Shown here: positions 27,890 through 39,311 of the stretch, one piece after another | Numbering within the stretch: position 1 is the first letter of the stretch | How the letters are laid out: each line of letters begins with the position of its first letter | DNA from: Trichoplax adhaerens | Taxonomy: Eukaryota; Placozoa; Uniplacotomia; Trichoplacea; Trichoplacidae | Assembly: GCF_000150275.1 (NCBI RefSeq) | Contig: NW_002060964.1 | Location: 787,115 to 851,114 of the forward strand | Direction: 5' to 3' | Length of the DNA stretch: 64,000 bases | The notes under the pieces: model-generated | What the model saw: only the letters and a program-made list of their open reading frames with translations | The model's database searches: none | What the model was told of the DNA's origin: nothing | Program-made: the position numbers and the translations under genes

Positions 27890-29790
27890 AACTGATGCCT
27901 CATCTTGACGACAAATTGATCCACTTCTACTATCTCGACTTGTTAGTTTACGAAATAACATCGCTACCCTTCTTCCCTTATATTCAACAGCTTACAAGCT
28001 TTTTTGGTCTTGATGATAAAATGATATTTGATCCATTTCTTAGACTTTATTTATAAAATAAGATCTTGCTAGTGCTATTCCTTGCATTCAACTATTTATT
28101 AGTCTTGACGACAGTATGATGTTTGATCCATTCTCTCAATTTTGTTTGCAAAACGCAATCTTGCTAGCACTACTGCTTGTATTGAACTCTTTACAAGTGT
28201 ATCCGTTTTGACGATAGATTGATCCATTTCTACTATTTAAACTTACTACTTTATCCAGTAAAACGCTACTAGTACTATTCCTTGCACCAACTGATTTAGA
28301 AAGCAAATCAATTTTGACGACAGATTGATGTTGATCCATTTCCGTACTGTACTATCGCAACTTACGGGTTTGTTAAATAAACCACTGCTAGTATTATTCC
28401 TTGTATAAAGTGTTTCGAAGCGTATCAGTTTTGTCGACAAATTGATGTTGATTTATTTCTACCATCTAGACTTGCTGGTTGACTAAATAAAATACCGCTA
28501 GTGTTCTTTCTTGCATTAACTGTTTAGAAGCGTATCAGTTTTGACAACACAGATTGATGTTGGTTTATTTCTACTCTCTCACCTAATAAACACTGCAAGT
28601 ATTATTCCTTGTATAAACTATATACAAACGTATCAGTTTTGATGATAAATTGATGTCGATCTATTTCTACTATCTTGCTACTTAATGAAATAAAATACTG
28701 CTAGTAGTCTTGCTTGTATCAACTGATTAGAAGCGTATCAGTTTTGATGACAAATTGATGTTGATTTATTTCTACTATCTCGACTTGTTTGATGAAATAA
28801 AACCTGGTTAGTGTAATTGCTCATATTGAACTATTTGGACGCTTCTTGATAGACTTGAAATTGAAGGTAAAGAGATGGATGTTGATTCATTTCTATACCC
28901 TCGATTAATTTCATGAAATCAAACGTTGCTCCAGTAGTTCTATTTCACCTATTGAACTGTTTGCGCGTCTACACCTATTCACGATTGATAAAGTTGGAAG
29001 GTAAAAAGATTGCTATCAATCCATTTCTACGGCTTTGATTTCATGGAATAAAGCGTTGCTATTCCTATTGGTTTGTTCAGCAGTCTACTGTTGATTTATG
29101 GAATTTCAATCCACTTACAAGGTGCAGAAGATTTGTTGTTGAACTAGTGCGGTATTGCTTGTCCTATTCAGCCGTTTACTATTTATGGATGAGATTGCAA
29201 TTGACCTCTACAAGGGCAAGAAACTGTTGCTAAACTGATGTCTAGTCTTAATGATACATTGAATCATTTTTTTCTAATACGGTACTTTACGTTATCTTGA
29301 CTTATTTTAAGATATCAATCTTACTAGTGCTGCTGGTCGCATTCAACTTTTTCTACAGCATGGATTGGTCCATGCGTATAGTTTAATTCAAGGTAAAAAT
29401 TGTTGTTCAATCCACTGAAAATAGTTTAGTCGTTGACGGCAAATTAATCTAATTTTACTACTGGATCTTCGCTATTTTATGAAATAACTATTACTTGTAC
29501 TCCTCGTTGTAGTCAACTCCTTATACGGGTACAATATCGATGCAACTCCATTGAAGGCAAAGAAGATTGTTGTGAAAGTGATGCCTAGTCTTGGCAACAG
29601 AACGATCCCTTTTGACTATTGTATCTTGACTTATTTGTGAAATCAAGCATTACTAGTACAATTCCTCCTACTAAATTGTCTGTATTGGCCAAATTGAAAT
29701 TGAAGATACACAAGACTATGTATCGATTATAGAAATGATAGTGGACGATAGGATTGATTTTTATCCTCATGATAAATCATCCCATGTTCG
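27890..29790. repeat. Long degenerate tandem array, unit ~100-115 bp
   Basis: The phrase 'cagttttgacgacaaattga' followed by 'tgttgatttatttctactat', 'ctcgacttgtt', 'gaaataaaataccgctagtg' and 'ttccttgcattgaactgttt' recurs many times between 27,900 and 28,830. It continues with more decay to about 29,790. It is noncoding and on one consistent orientation. Confidence 0.75.
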
Positions 29791-31400
29791 CCTCGTTCTA
29801 TTCGCTTGGCTACTTTTCAATAGTATCAATCAAGAATGACTTCGTATTGACCAGTCTGCTGCCTTGGATCGAGTTTGAACCAAGCGTGGCGAAAACTGTG
29901 TTCATTGAAGTGATGCTTATTTCACTCTGACGATAGGATGTATAGGTAGAATTTTCTGACAAGGGAAATGTTGATGTATTTTTCCAATCCACTGCCTATT
30001 TGGAGTGGGTCGAGCGAACAACGTTGCCATTGCATCTGTGCCTACTCAACTGCTTCAATTGATCCTCATCTTTATCGCTTGCGTTCAAACCGTTACAATG
30101 TTAATCTACTTTCATTCTGTATGATCACCGTTTAACAATGTTATCACGAATATTTTGCAATATTCGATTATAGGTAATCATCGTTGAAATTCAACGATGA
30201 TTGATGAAGAAAAAGAGCCAGAAAGATGGTAGACGCTTCATAGTACAAAACTAGTGAAAGGAACATCATCATCATGACTGTCGTAGTAGATGAAAATCCA
30301 CTTCAAGACGGATGATACAGTTTATCGATTGGAAAGGGGGCTATCAAGGTTATTGATCCATTTGAGATCATGATAGATGTCGTGATTCTCTCTTAAGGGG
30401 TTAAAGGGTCGACAACGATTTCAATTTTAAATGAAGAGGCCACACTAAGCCGGTTAGCGTGTGTACCGTAGACTAGACTCCACTGATAAATGAATGTTTA
30501 CTGCATCGTACGCCGCACCTCCCATTCTCTGCTGTATGTATTCCATAGTAGCAACAATTCAATGTTGTCCCTTAAATACCATATGCAATGATGGCGATGA
30601 TCGCGGTGGCCAATGTCATGCTTGATGGCCAGATCAAGCTTCTATCGGTTCAGTAGATAACCGAGTCATCATTACAAAATTAGAAATAATCTGATCATAA
30701 AACGAGCTGATCGTCTCCATTCATCTTTTGATGATGACATCAACTCGTTGGATCTAGTATCGATCTTGTCGATCAAGAATAACTGGTGTACTTGGAAAGC
30801 TAAATATACAACTCTCTCATGGCCTCTTCTCCCTATCTGCCCATGCTTGTATCTATCTTCCTACCTGAATCGATGCTATTCCTACCACTAGATTTGAATT
30901 CTTGCTCAATTTCAAGTCAATTTCACTCGGCTATGGCTGGTAAAACGCTGATCAAGAAGGCCACAAGTCACTCGATATTACACATCGAGTGGAATAATCT
31001 TGGTCAATTGCTTTTGAAAATTACTAGGAAAAAATGCGCAATAAACTCATTGACGAGATGGTTGGCTTGGCCCTTTGCGCGTGTATCATTAATAGCAAGT
31101 CTTTGTTGTCATAAACAACAGAATCCATTATGATGATGATGATGAGGATGATTATTATTTTAATGAGGATTGCGTTGGCCAAGCCAACTCGACTCGATAG
31201 TGTTGTAACCATTGCAGCGCGGTCTACACTCACTATCAAGAAAGGAGTGAATGAAGAAGAGATGATGGACTCGGCCAGCCAACGCTACCTATAGCGTGTT
31301 GCATCGAGTACAACGCGCTATACTGTACATGACAGAGATGGAAAATCTCCATGGTCTACATTTACGATCAAGAGATGAGTGGTAAAACCTGCCAATCCCG
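29790..31400. other. Intergenic stretch with a short perfect-arm palindrome
   Basis: No gene is recognised here. A 27-bp palindrome with 13-bp arms and a 1-base centre lies at about 30176-30202 (aatcatcgttgaa / ttcaacgatgatt). A short (atg)n tract lies near 31125-31160. Confidence 0.45.
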
Positions 31401-31406
31401 CTCCAA

Positions 31407-31475
31407 CGAGATTCCCATCGATGAAATAGAAAAATGGCTATTTTAGCCATTTTCGATCGATAGGGATGTGTCTCG
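31407..31475. repeat. Imperfect inverted repeat/hairpin
   Basis: Arms beginning 'cgagattcccatcgatgaaa' and ending 'tttcgatcgatagggatgtg' plus 'tctcg' flank a short centre 'ggctattttagcc'. Most positions can pair, so this can form a long hairpin. It is MITE-like in shape, but no target-site duplication is obvious. Confidence 0.55.
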
Positions 31476-31860
31476 TTTTGCCTTCGTTGTAGTCAATGAC
31501 TCCAATGCGAACGCTGCTGACTCACCACTACAATTACAATCTTTCTCAACTCATCGCCCATCCTATCCACCAGAGACCGAATGTTAGCGTCTTGAGGTCT
31601 GATCAAGGTCTCTCGTATCAACATAGCAATATACTGTAGAATAATACCGTTCCTACATTATTATTATTTAGTCCATGATGGGAAAGCTAATTTGGCTGTC
31701 TACTACTGGATTGCAATCGGATTGGGAGTGAGAAATCGTTTCAGATTTCAAAATGTTTTACAAGTTGAGAAGACGGCAAATACTCCTTTCTCCTGTACAG
31801 TGTTCCATACAGTACCATGGCGTTCTACATTTACTGTCAAGTGATGAAAATGATTGGGTA

Positions 31861-32455
31861 GAGGATCCACTTGGCGTCCTGTCTTGACGATATAGTGTTG
31901 CATACGGTATAGCGTCCTACATGATTTACTATTGACAAACAATACATGATCCTATAGAGGATCCACTTGACGTGCGAACTTGACTATATAGTGTTGCATA
32001 CAGTACAACATAATACATTACTTGCTATGAATAGATGGTATGGGACTCTATAGAGGATCCACTTGGTGTACTATCTTGACTATATAGTGTTGCATACAAT
32101 ACAAGATCACACATCACTTACTATCAACGAACGATACATGATTCGATAGAAGATCCACTTGGCGTGCTAGCTTAGCTATATAGTGTTGCATACAGTACAA
32201 CGTCTTACATTACTTGCTATCAACAGACCATACATGATTTTATAGAGGATCCACTGGGCATGCTAACTTGGCTATATAGTGTTGCATACAATAGAACGTC
32301 ATAGATTACTTGCTATCACCGGACGATACATAATTCTATAGAGGATCCACTTGGCGTGCTAACTTGACTATATAGTGTTGTATACAATGCAACGCCATAC
32401 ATCACTTACTATCAACAGACGATACATGATTCTATAGAGGATCCACTTAGAAGTT
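31861..32455. repeat. Seven copies of a 96-bp tandem repeat
   Basis: The marker 'gaggatccacttggcgtgct' or a close variant starts at 31861, 31957, 32053, 32149, 32245, 32341 and 32437, exactly 96 bp apart each time. Each full unit also holds 'tatatagtgttgcatacaat' and 'acttgctatcaacagacga'. Substitutions are present, but the unit length never changes. Confidence 0.92.
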
Positions 32456-32467
32456 AACTTGATCATG

Positions 32468-32519
32468 GAGGACATGGTAGAGAAATTATTCTAAGAGAAT
32501 TTCTCTTTCCAAGTCCCTA
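32468..32519. mobile_element. Short hairpin element, AGGGACT-type ends
   Basis: A near-palindrome (agagaaattattctaagaga followed by atttctct) lies inside ends 'aggacat' and 'aagtccct'. The ends resemble those of the two other hairpins at 32623 and 39219. The mobility is inferred from structure only. Confidence 0.35.
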
Positions 32520-32622
32520 GCCAATAACGAATACATGAAATACAATCTAAATGTTTCAAGGAGCATTATCGGCTGATCGGCATAATATAGCTTTTCATTT
32601 CATGCAGTAAAATGGCCGTTGT

Positions 32623-32675
32623 AAGGACTACTAAAAAAGAGAATTGCAGGGAAAACCTCTCTTTTAGTAGTCCCT
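32623..32675. mobile_element. Hairpin element with GGACTACTAAAA ends
   Basis: The left arm 'aaggactactaaaaaagag' pairs with the right arm 'ctctcttttagtagtccct' across a short loop. The element is 53 bp, has no coding capacity, and shares terminal sequence with the element at 39219-39311. Confidence 0.5.
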
Positions 32676-32679
32676 GCTT

Positions 32680-34330
32680 TGACCATAAACTACTACAACT
32701 GAAATTACAAGCAGTTCTCTTCTACCCATGTCGTTGTTGACACTTGGCCGTAGTCGATGAGAGTGTTAACGGTAGCGTAACTGTCATGCAAGCAATAGCC
32801 TCTATCAGTATTACCGTACTCACCCCTTCTGAATTCATAGTGAAATAGTTTAATGTGATATCGGATGTCTTATTGAAGCGATGAGCCTGACAACTGTCCA
32901 AACAGTTTCATCAGCAACATCGCTGGATTACATTATTGCCAAAAAACTCTAGTTTCGTCTCCTATGAAAGCAGATATTCTTCAACTGAATGCAAGGCCAA
33001 AACACAATTTTACACATGTGGTTTTATCCCTTCTTGCTTTCTACTAGCGATGAAAAGAAAATACTTTTCTCCCACTCCCAAAGTAGAGTAACTTGTTTCA
33101 ATAACACACAGTGCGTTCATAAACTACTACAAGACCCCTATTCCATTTCGACAGTAGAGTAATTAATGATAATGATTCTAATCAACCAAAGTAATGCAGA
33201 AAATTATCTTTTGTTATAGCCTTTCTTCGAGAATTATCAGAATGCCAACTCTACTAAATTCATTTCATCCACGACCAAAATCAAGCCATCATCACGACAA
33301 GAATCGGTCATAGCGTTCATCTTTGAAAATGCTATAAAAATAACAAATGGTTCAATAACTGACAGCGATTACTTTTGTTAATCTACTTTATTGACATTGT
33401 TTACCATGTTGGGCTTTTGTTGATGAACAAAATCGCCGATAATACAATTATTGTTAATAGTAGTAAGGAAGGGCAAGGAGGAGCCATTACTTAGCCATTG
33501 TACAGTAAAGTAAATACGAAGATAACAGTATAGGAGATAGGGACAGTATTGAAGATTCCATTGGATCTCAATTAAGTTAAAATACATCAACAGATAGCGA
33601 CGCACAGTAGACCAATTGCATATCGCAAAACTGAATTATACACGGCTGCTGAAATCGAGTAAATGGAGATCAATTTATAATCTAGATATTCCGCACATGA
33701 TTCTAGGGATAACATGCATCCAATTGATCCAATGCTAATACTGTACATACAATATCCCCCGAATAACTAACTACCTTCCATATTATACTCGTAATAACTA
33801 TCGTTGCTCCACTGTGCCGAGCTACCGTTAATCGCAGCCTTGCGAAATACCTCTCCACACAATAAGGGTCATCGCGTTTCAATAACATGGACTGGTTATT
33901 CTGAAATGAGCAAGCACAAAGTGTGGACTTTGACTCAAACAGCGATAACACGGAGCTAAAGTCAGCATAATTGCAACCTAAATATGAATAGTACAACAGC
34001 ACCTTGACGTAAAGTATCACGAGAGGGATATCTCTACAAGTAACATACGAGTATAGTGATCATTTCGTACAAACTACCAAAACTACTTGTGGGTATCGTA
34101 TAATGTGCTGATTTCCAACTTTCACCACTTGAAGTGAACCATATAAAGGGGACAATCCTACACGTGTACTTTGCCAATGCTGCCGTAGTAATGTACAATA
34201 AAAATCCATACCAATTTATTAATAAAAAAAAAAACAACTTATCAAAGCCAAGTTAACTCATAATTACATTGACACTAACGTCATTATTGGTATGCATAGT
34301 GTAAATCATTTGTGAAACATAGCTTAAAAA
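32680..34330. other. Intergenic stretch downstream of MOCS1
   Basis: I see no gene or repeat family that I can support here. The open frames on the minus strand near 33700-34240 have no recognisable motif. Confidence 0.4.
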
Positions 34331-34331
34331 T

Positions 34332-35041
34332 TTATTGCAAATCATGATGCTTGATGCTAATATCTTCATTACGATTATACGTCCCACTTCGACCTCCAGA
34401 TTTATGCAGTAATTTGATATCAGTAATAACATTGTTTTGAGAGACACTCTTACATATATCATATAAAGCTAGTGCTCCTACACTGACAGCCGTTAAAGCT
34501 TCCATCTCCACGCCCGTGGTCGCTTTAGTTACAGCTTTAGCGGTAATAACCACGCTATATCTTTCATCAATCAAATCAAACGTTAAATTAACTTCACTTA
34601 AATTGATATTATGGCAAAAAGGAATTAGAAAACTTGTATGCTTTGCACCAGTAATACCAGCAATATGGGATACCGTCAAGACATCACCACCTTCTGCTTT
34701 ATTTCGTTTTACCAACTCAAACGCCTCTGGTGCTAAGACAACAGTGCCACTGGCAATGGCTGTTCGAGAGGTTACTTCCTTCTGGCTTACATCCACCATT
34801 TTTCCCTTTCCTTTGCCATCAACGTGCGTAAATTTCTTATTGTTGAGGTAAGAATCATTAAAATCTGAAAGGCGAGCGGGGGTCGATCGATAGCATCGGT
34901 GAAAAATTGGCGCCGGAAAAAAACGCCAGGTGCTGAATGTAGACGGAATTGAAATTCCAAATTGATTTATAAAGCGTCGTTTTGCTGTATTCAGATTGCT
35001 ATGCAAATCTTTAATAAATATACCCATTCTATTTAAATATC
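34332..35041 (-). CDS. MOCS1: MoaC (MOCS1B) exon
   Basis: One exon of 236 codons carries the whole MoaC domain after a basic linker of about 85 residues. It enters in phase 1 and reads [20 protein letters not shown] at the join. The Met six residues in could start MOCS1B on a bicistronic mRNA. The stop TAA at 34332-34334 overlaps an AATAAA at 34331-34336. Catalytic-site motifs PFCHNI and GVEMEALTA are intact. Confidence 0.92.
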
Positions 35042-37773
35042 CTAAATAACAAGGATAAAGGTAAATCTTGTTCAAAAATCAATCTACATTTTCTCGACAC
35101 ATTTGGCTATTGCTACAAGCTTAATCAAGTTAATAATATTCTTTGTACATTATACTAATTAATATCAGCTACTTCTCGATAAAAAACGTATTCTATAAAA
35201 ATCACTTTTATCGAAAAGTCCCTGTTAATATGCAGCACCTTAGCAAACATATATATGAAATAGCTAGTCAAAGTACATTATACAATACGTACAATGATAA
35301 CAATTCCTATATCTACATAATACGTATATCGTTTAACCACCGATAAGTATCATTGGCCGATTCTTTTGCTTTGCTATATTAAACATACCTAATAAAGTGT
35401 ATAAAATGCAGCATCATCAAGCCAAACAAATCAATAACAAGAAAATAATCACCTATCTCTTTACAATTACAAATCAGGTAGCCAAAACGCTAGAAGAAGT
35501 TCTCATGATACCTGCATGCTGTTTCTTTTTATTTCCAACCGCTACTCCTATAATTTTTAACAATTCCTCGTCCGAGTGACCAGATCTTATCACATCACGA
35601 AGTGATACTTCAGCATTACCAAATAGACAAACCTTTAAATTTCCATCAGCAGTTAATCTCAAACGATTACAACTCCCACAAAAGTGTTCACTCATTGAAG
35701 TTATGAATCCTATTCGGCCAATATGGCCAGGAACTTGATATGCCTTGGACGTATCATTGGGGCTATCCTGCATTCGTACCAATTCCGGCCACCGATCCCT
35801 TATGATGTCCAGCATTTGCTGGTAAGAAACAAATTTCTCATAATTCCATTTATTTCCTATACGAAATAAAATACAATTATAAAATGGCTGCATTACAAAG
35901 TTTGCAGATTATTTTTTTGTCATCCTACCATCAAAGGGCATATATTCAATAAACCGTACGTCAACCGCCTTCAATAATGTAAAATAAAAGTCAGTCATAA
36001 CCGATTACTACTTAGTCATCAACATGAATATGAAAGGATCTTCAATCAGGTTATTCATTGATTGTATTATAACCTTCGTTTCAGTTAATTGTACAAAATC
36101 TAGTATTTCGTCATCATTCAGGCCTTTCATCACGACACAGTTTATCTATCGAGATGAGATATTAATAGCACATTACTATAAAGTCAATGGTAAAGGCTTA
36201 GATCAAATCAGCTACTGACAACAAGTCAACCGCACATTGCTATAAAGTCCATACTAAAGATTCAAATCAAATCAGCTACTGACAGCAAGTAAATCCCTAC
36301 TATTAAAAATTGTTAGTCATTAACAATGATCAACAAAATACAACAAATCTCAATGATACCTTGACAGGATTATAGCCTAATTGTAAAGCAGCATCAATGC
36401 CTTTCATCACACGATCCCATCCCCTTCTTCTAGTGATAAACTCGAATTTAGCAGGAACTAACGTATCTAAACTAACATTAATTAAGCTAAGTCCAGCTTC
36501 TTTAAGTTTTGGTAAATGCCTGGCTAAAGTAACTCCATTGGTGGTCATTGCAATGACATCAATACCAGGAATTAAATTAATTTCTCCTACAACAACAACG
36601 AATATTAAATAAACAAGGTTAGAACAGACAGTCTCTTGTCGCATCAAGAGTTCAATTCTCGATAGTCTATAAAATTAGACGGAATAAGGATGGATTAGAC
36701 GGACAGCTTTTTTTAAAATATACCTATTCACTTCTATTGTCTACATCAATTATACTAAAGAGTAAAGTTTGCAACAGAAAATTACACAAATTTTCAACAA
36801 CAAATTCTAGAAAATAGAGTATTGCCGCAGCTAGAAGAAATTGCTGTTCTGTTATCAGAGAACCGTATCTTCAAGCTTTTACGCATTACACTACACAGGC
36901 ATGGATAGCTACAGTTCAATGTACAACACCACTTATAGGCAGTCAAGAGTGATTACCAACTGAAAATTTTAACGCTAATTGCTTTGAGGTAATTCAAATT
37001 TGTCATGACTTAACATAAGGGTTACTCCACACTCAACAACAACGAAAATGCTACAAGATCCAAGTTCAATAAGTAATACTTACGAACGATATCGATTAAA
37101 TCCCTTCGCACAAGGGGTTCACCACCTGTTAATCTAATTTTCGTCACTCCCTCAGAAGCAAATAATTGTGATAACTTGATAATTTCATCGGCTGTAAGTA
37201 AGCGTTCTTGAGGAGTCAATCCTACACCTTCCGATGGCATACAGTATTGACCTAAAATGCAACAGATAAAATAGAAATAGAGAAATTACCATTCTATCCT
37301 CATCTATCATGTACTCATTTGCAGCATACGGTTATTAATCTATGCATTGCATTCAGTTGTAGTGGCTTATCACAGTCATTACTTACATCTAAGGTTGCAT
37401 CGTTCTGTTAAAGAGATTCTCAAGTAGTCATGCTTGCGTCCAAAGCTATCGGTTAAGAATTCTGAAAATGGCTTGACTTCAACGTCTTGGAAATAGCTTG
37501 TACCTGGCTTTCGTTGCTAATGAGTTATTTTTAAAAACAGAGATGACATGTTTATTGCACTTTGTCACGAACAGTCAATATAGTCTATTAAGATCACTAT
37601 ACTATAAAAGTGATGCTTGAAAATAGATCGCAGATTGCTACAAAACGTCATGACGTAACAATTACTCGCCAACGATCATTCGATGAACGCGGCCAAGACA
37701 ACAATGTATTGTAAGCGAATGCACAACTGTTTTCTATGTTGGTCATATGGGTAAAAGTGGAATGATGATTCAT
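34332..37773 (-). CDS. MOCS1: MOCS1, molybdenum cofactor biosynthesis MoaA-MoaC fusion (8 exons)
   Basis: MOCS1 converts GTP to cyclic pyranopterin monophosphate, the first step of molybdenum-cofactor synthesis, normally in mitochondria. The MoaA part is a radical-SAM enzyme and MoaC completes the reaction. Exons are 37666-37773 (tentative first exon), 37387-37516, 37084-37251, 36360-36586, 36074-36145, 35929-35968, 35512-35856 and 34332-35041; all junctions keep phase. The first [4Fe-4S] motif is split by an intron: [10 protein letters not shown] joins QYCMP. Other landmarks are [44 protein letters not shown] and the second cluster site [19 protein letters not shown]. Exon 35929-35968 is only 40 bp. 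MoaC landmarks are [20 protein letters not shown] and [19 protein letters not shown]. The fusion isoform skips the exon at 35333-35388. Confidence 0.93.
35333..35388 (-). CDS. MOCS1: MOCS1A-specific terminal exon ending Gly-Gly-stop
   Basis: The acceptor at 35389-35390 joins in phase to the donor of exon 35512-35856 (...QHAG). It adds [17 protein letters not shown] and TAA at 35333-35335. This is the conserved C-terminal tail of MoaA/MOCS1A. Its final double glycine is known to be required for MoaA activity. Splicing past it to 35041 instead gives the MOCS1A-MOCS1B fusion without the free Gly-Gly. No AATAAA follows closely, so this exon may sit in a bicistronic transcript that also contains the MoaC exon. 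Confidence 0.88.
36168..36298. repeat. 64-bp tandem duplication in a MOCS1 intron
   Basis: The unit starts 'gcacattactataaagtcaa' at 36168 and again as 'gcacattgctataaagtcca' at 36232. Both copies continue to 'caaatcagctactgaca' and 'caagt'. Confidence 0.8.
37666..37773 (-). CDS. MOCS1: Tentative first exon of MOCS1
   Basis: An ATG at 37771-37773 opens 36 codons that end at a GTAATT donor in phase 0, matching the phase-0 acceptor of exon 37387-37516. The encoded start ([12 protein letters not shown]...) is a weak mitochondrial presequence. Another upstream exon could serve instead. Confidence 0.4.
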
Positions 37774-38676
37774 TAAATATCGTTCAAGAAGTACAAGTCT
37801 CTGCTAATGGAATAGAAAGCTATAGTGTACGAGTCCTATTTACATCAATACTGGTTTAAATAGCGTTCAACTGCACATTGAATTTATCATGCAAGTAGAC
37901 TGTTTTTCATTATGCAAAGCAGGAGTTACGCACAGATGATTTATTGGATCGTTAGCACACTTGAAATAAACATTGTACAACTCCAAGGGCAATACGTAAA
38001 CGTCTAATTCGACTATAATTACAGTAAAACGTATGGTGATGGATTCCTCAATTTACAAGTCATTGAGTAATCCATGGCCAAGTTAGAAGTCCTCGTAAAA
38101 ATATTGAGCTAAGAACGGATCCATTGGATTTATCTAATCGAATTGATCGGCAATTTTCCATTAGTCCGTGCTTGAAATAAATGCGAGTCGTATCGATCGC
38201 GTCTCTCTCTACAGTAAGGGTACACAATTCTAGTCTATATCATCGAATCATCACAAGCAACATTACATGCAGCCTAATTATCAAATGAGTCCAGTTATGA
38301 ATGGCATGGAACGGTTAGAACTGTATATTGATGAAGAGATCAGTTACCTCCTCCAAGTTGGAATTGCATCGGATATATTGCATCAAGGGAATAGCCTTCC
38401 GCCATTTTGCATAATCACATGCAATTTTCCACCTTGCTACGAGCAGACGATGACCCATTGCGTTATACAACGCTCGAATAATAATTGTATAATTCTATTA
38501 ATAAGCCTTAAGTGGTGTTTTGCAATCCACAAGCTGGAGTTGCTGTCGATTTGATTGCTGTCTACGTTGGATATATCAAAATTAATTATTGAATATCAAT
38601 TCCTGCGCTGGCACGATGACTCCGACAACTCTAAGTTTACGATTGGATGACGAACCGCTAAAGTAAGCCAACCTAC
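37774..38676. other. Intergenic stretch upstream of MOCS1
   Basis: The MOCS1 promoter is presumably here. A plus-strand open frame at 38267-38554 matches no family that I know, and I see no splice context that supports it. Confidence 0.35.
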
Positions 38677-38803
38677 AGAGTGTACTGTACAAAATACTGT
38701 ACATTATACTGTGTCCAGTACTACTGTACTGGACACAGTAGTACTGTAGAGTCACTAGAGTGTAGAGTGTACAGTGTACAGTGTACAGTGTACAGTACTG
38801 GAA
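38677..38803. repeat. GTAC-rich palindromic DNA
   Basis: The stretch is full of TGTAC/GTACA words. It holds a long palindrome with 14-bp arms at 38708-38721 (actgtgtccagtac) and 38726-38739 (its complement), followed by 'gtgtacagtgtacagtgtac'. Related words recur at 39090-39165 and 62446-62735. Confidence 0.7.
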
Positions 38804-39218
38804 CTTGTAAAGGATTTCTCTTGAAAATCTCTCATGGTATCACGCTGTTTTATAGTCTTGCAGTAATACTTGCTACAGTAGTAGCTGAGACTAGGATTTC
38901 GAAGAGAAATGGTCTTCATCAGGATCTGAGCAGTCGATTTGTGCTTTTTGCAGACTCTCCTGGCAATTGTTGAGTTAAAATATGGCCGCAGCGATTTTAC
39001 TAGTCATTTTAAGTAGACGCTATGCCTGCAACGGAATATTGTCTACTGTCACGATTGCCGTCCTAATACACAGTGCTGTACTATGAGAATCTCACCACTG
39101 TACGATACAACGTATAGTATACAGTGTACAGTACCCACTCTTCAGTATAGAGCGCACAGTATTGTAGAACAATACCGGTGTCACCGGGTTTTGTCCAGTG
39201 GTCCAGGAGTCCATGACT

Positions 39219-39311
39219 AAGGACTACCAAACAAAATTTTCTTCTCGTTATGAGGATTGGAAAAATTAGAAATGAGGGATGAAGGGGGGAAATTTTTGTT
39301 TGGTAATCCCT
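39219..39311. mobile_element. Hairpin element with GGACTACCAAACAAA ends
   Basis: The left arm 'aaggactaccaaacaaaatt' is mirrored by the right arm 'aaatttttgtttggtaatcc'+'ct'. The element is 93 bp and noncoding. Its ends resemble those of the 53-bp element at 32623-32675, which suggests one nonautonomous terminal-inverted-repeat family. Confidence 0.5.

Noticed and set aside
21362-34330. A hidden gene cluster or mobile element with its own proteins in the 13-kb gap
   Set aside because: No transposase, polymerase or other domain is visible in any frame; the open frames are short and fall in tandem repeats.
35474-35511. Read-through of MOCS1 exon 35512-35856 to a stop after [11 protein letters not shown]
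   Set aside because: It would give a MoaA end without the conserved tail; the Gly-Gly exon at 35333-35388 is the better terminal exon.
36600-36680. tRNA-like T-arm (agagttcaattctc) in a MOCS1 intron
   Set aside because: No matching acceptor stem, D-arm or anticodon arm is found at the right spacing.
38267-38554. Plus-strand frame of 95 codons (MQPNYQMSPVMNGMERLELY...)
   Set aside because: It matches no family that I know, has no splice partner that I can see, and lies in intergenic DNA beside GTAC repeats.
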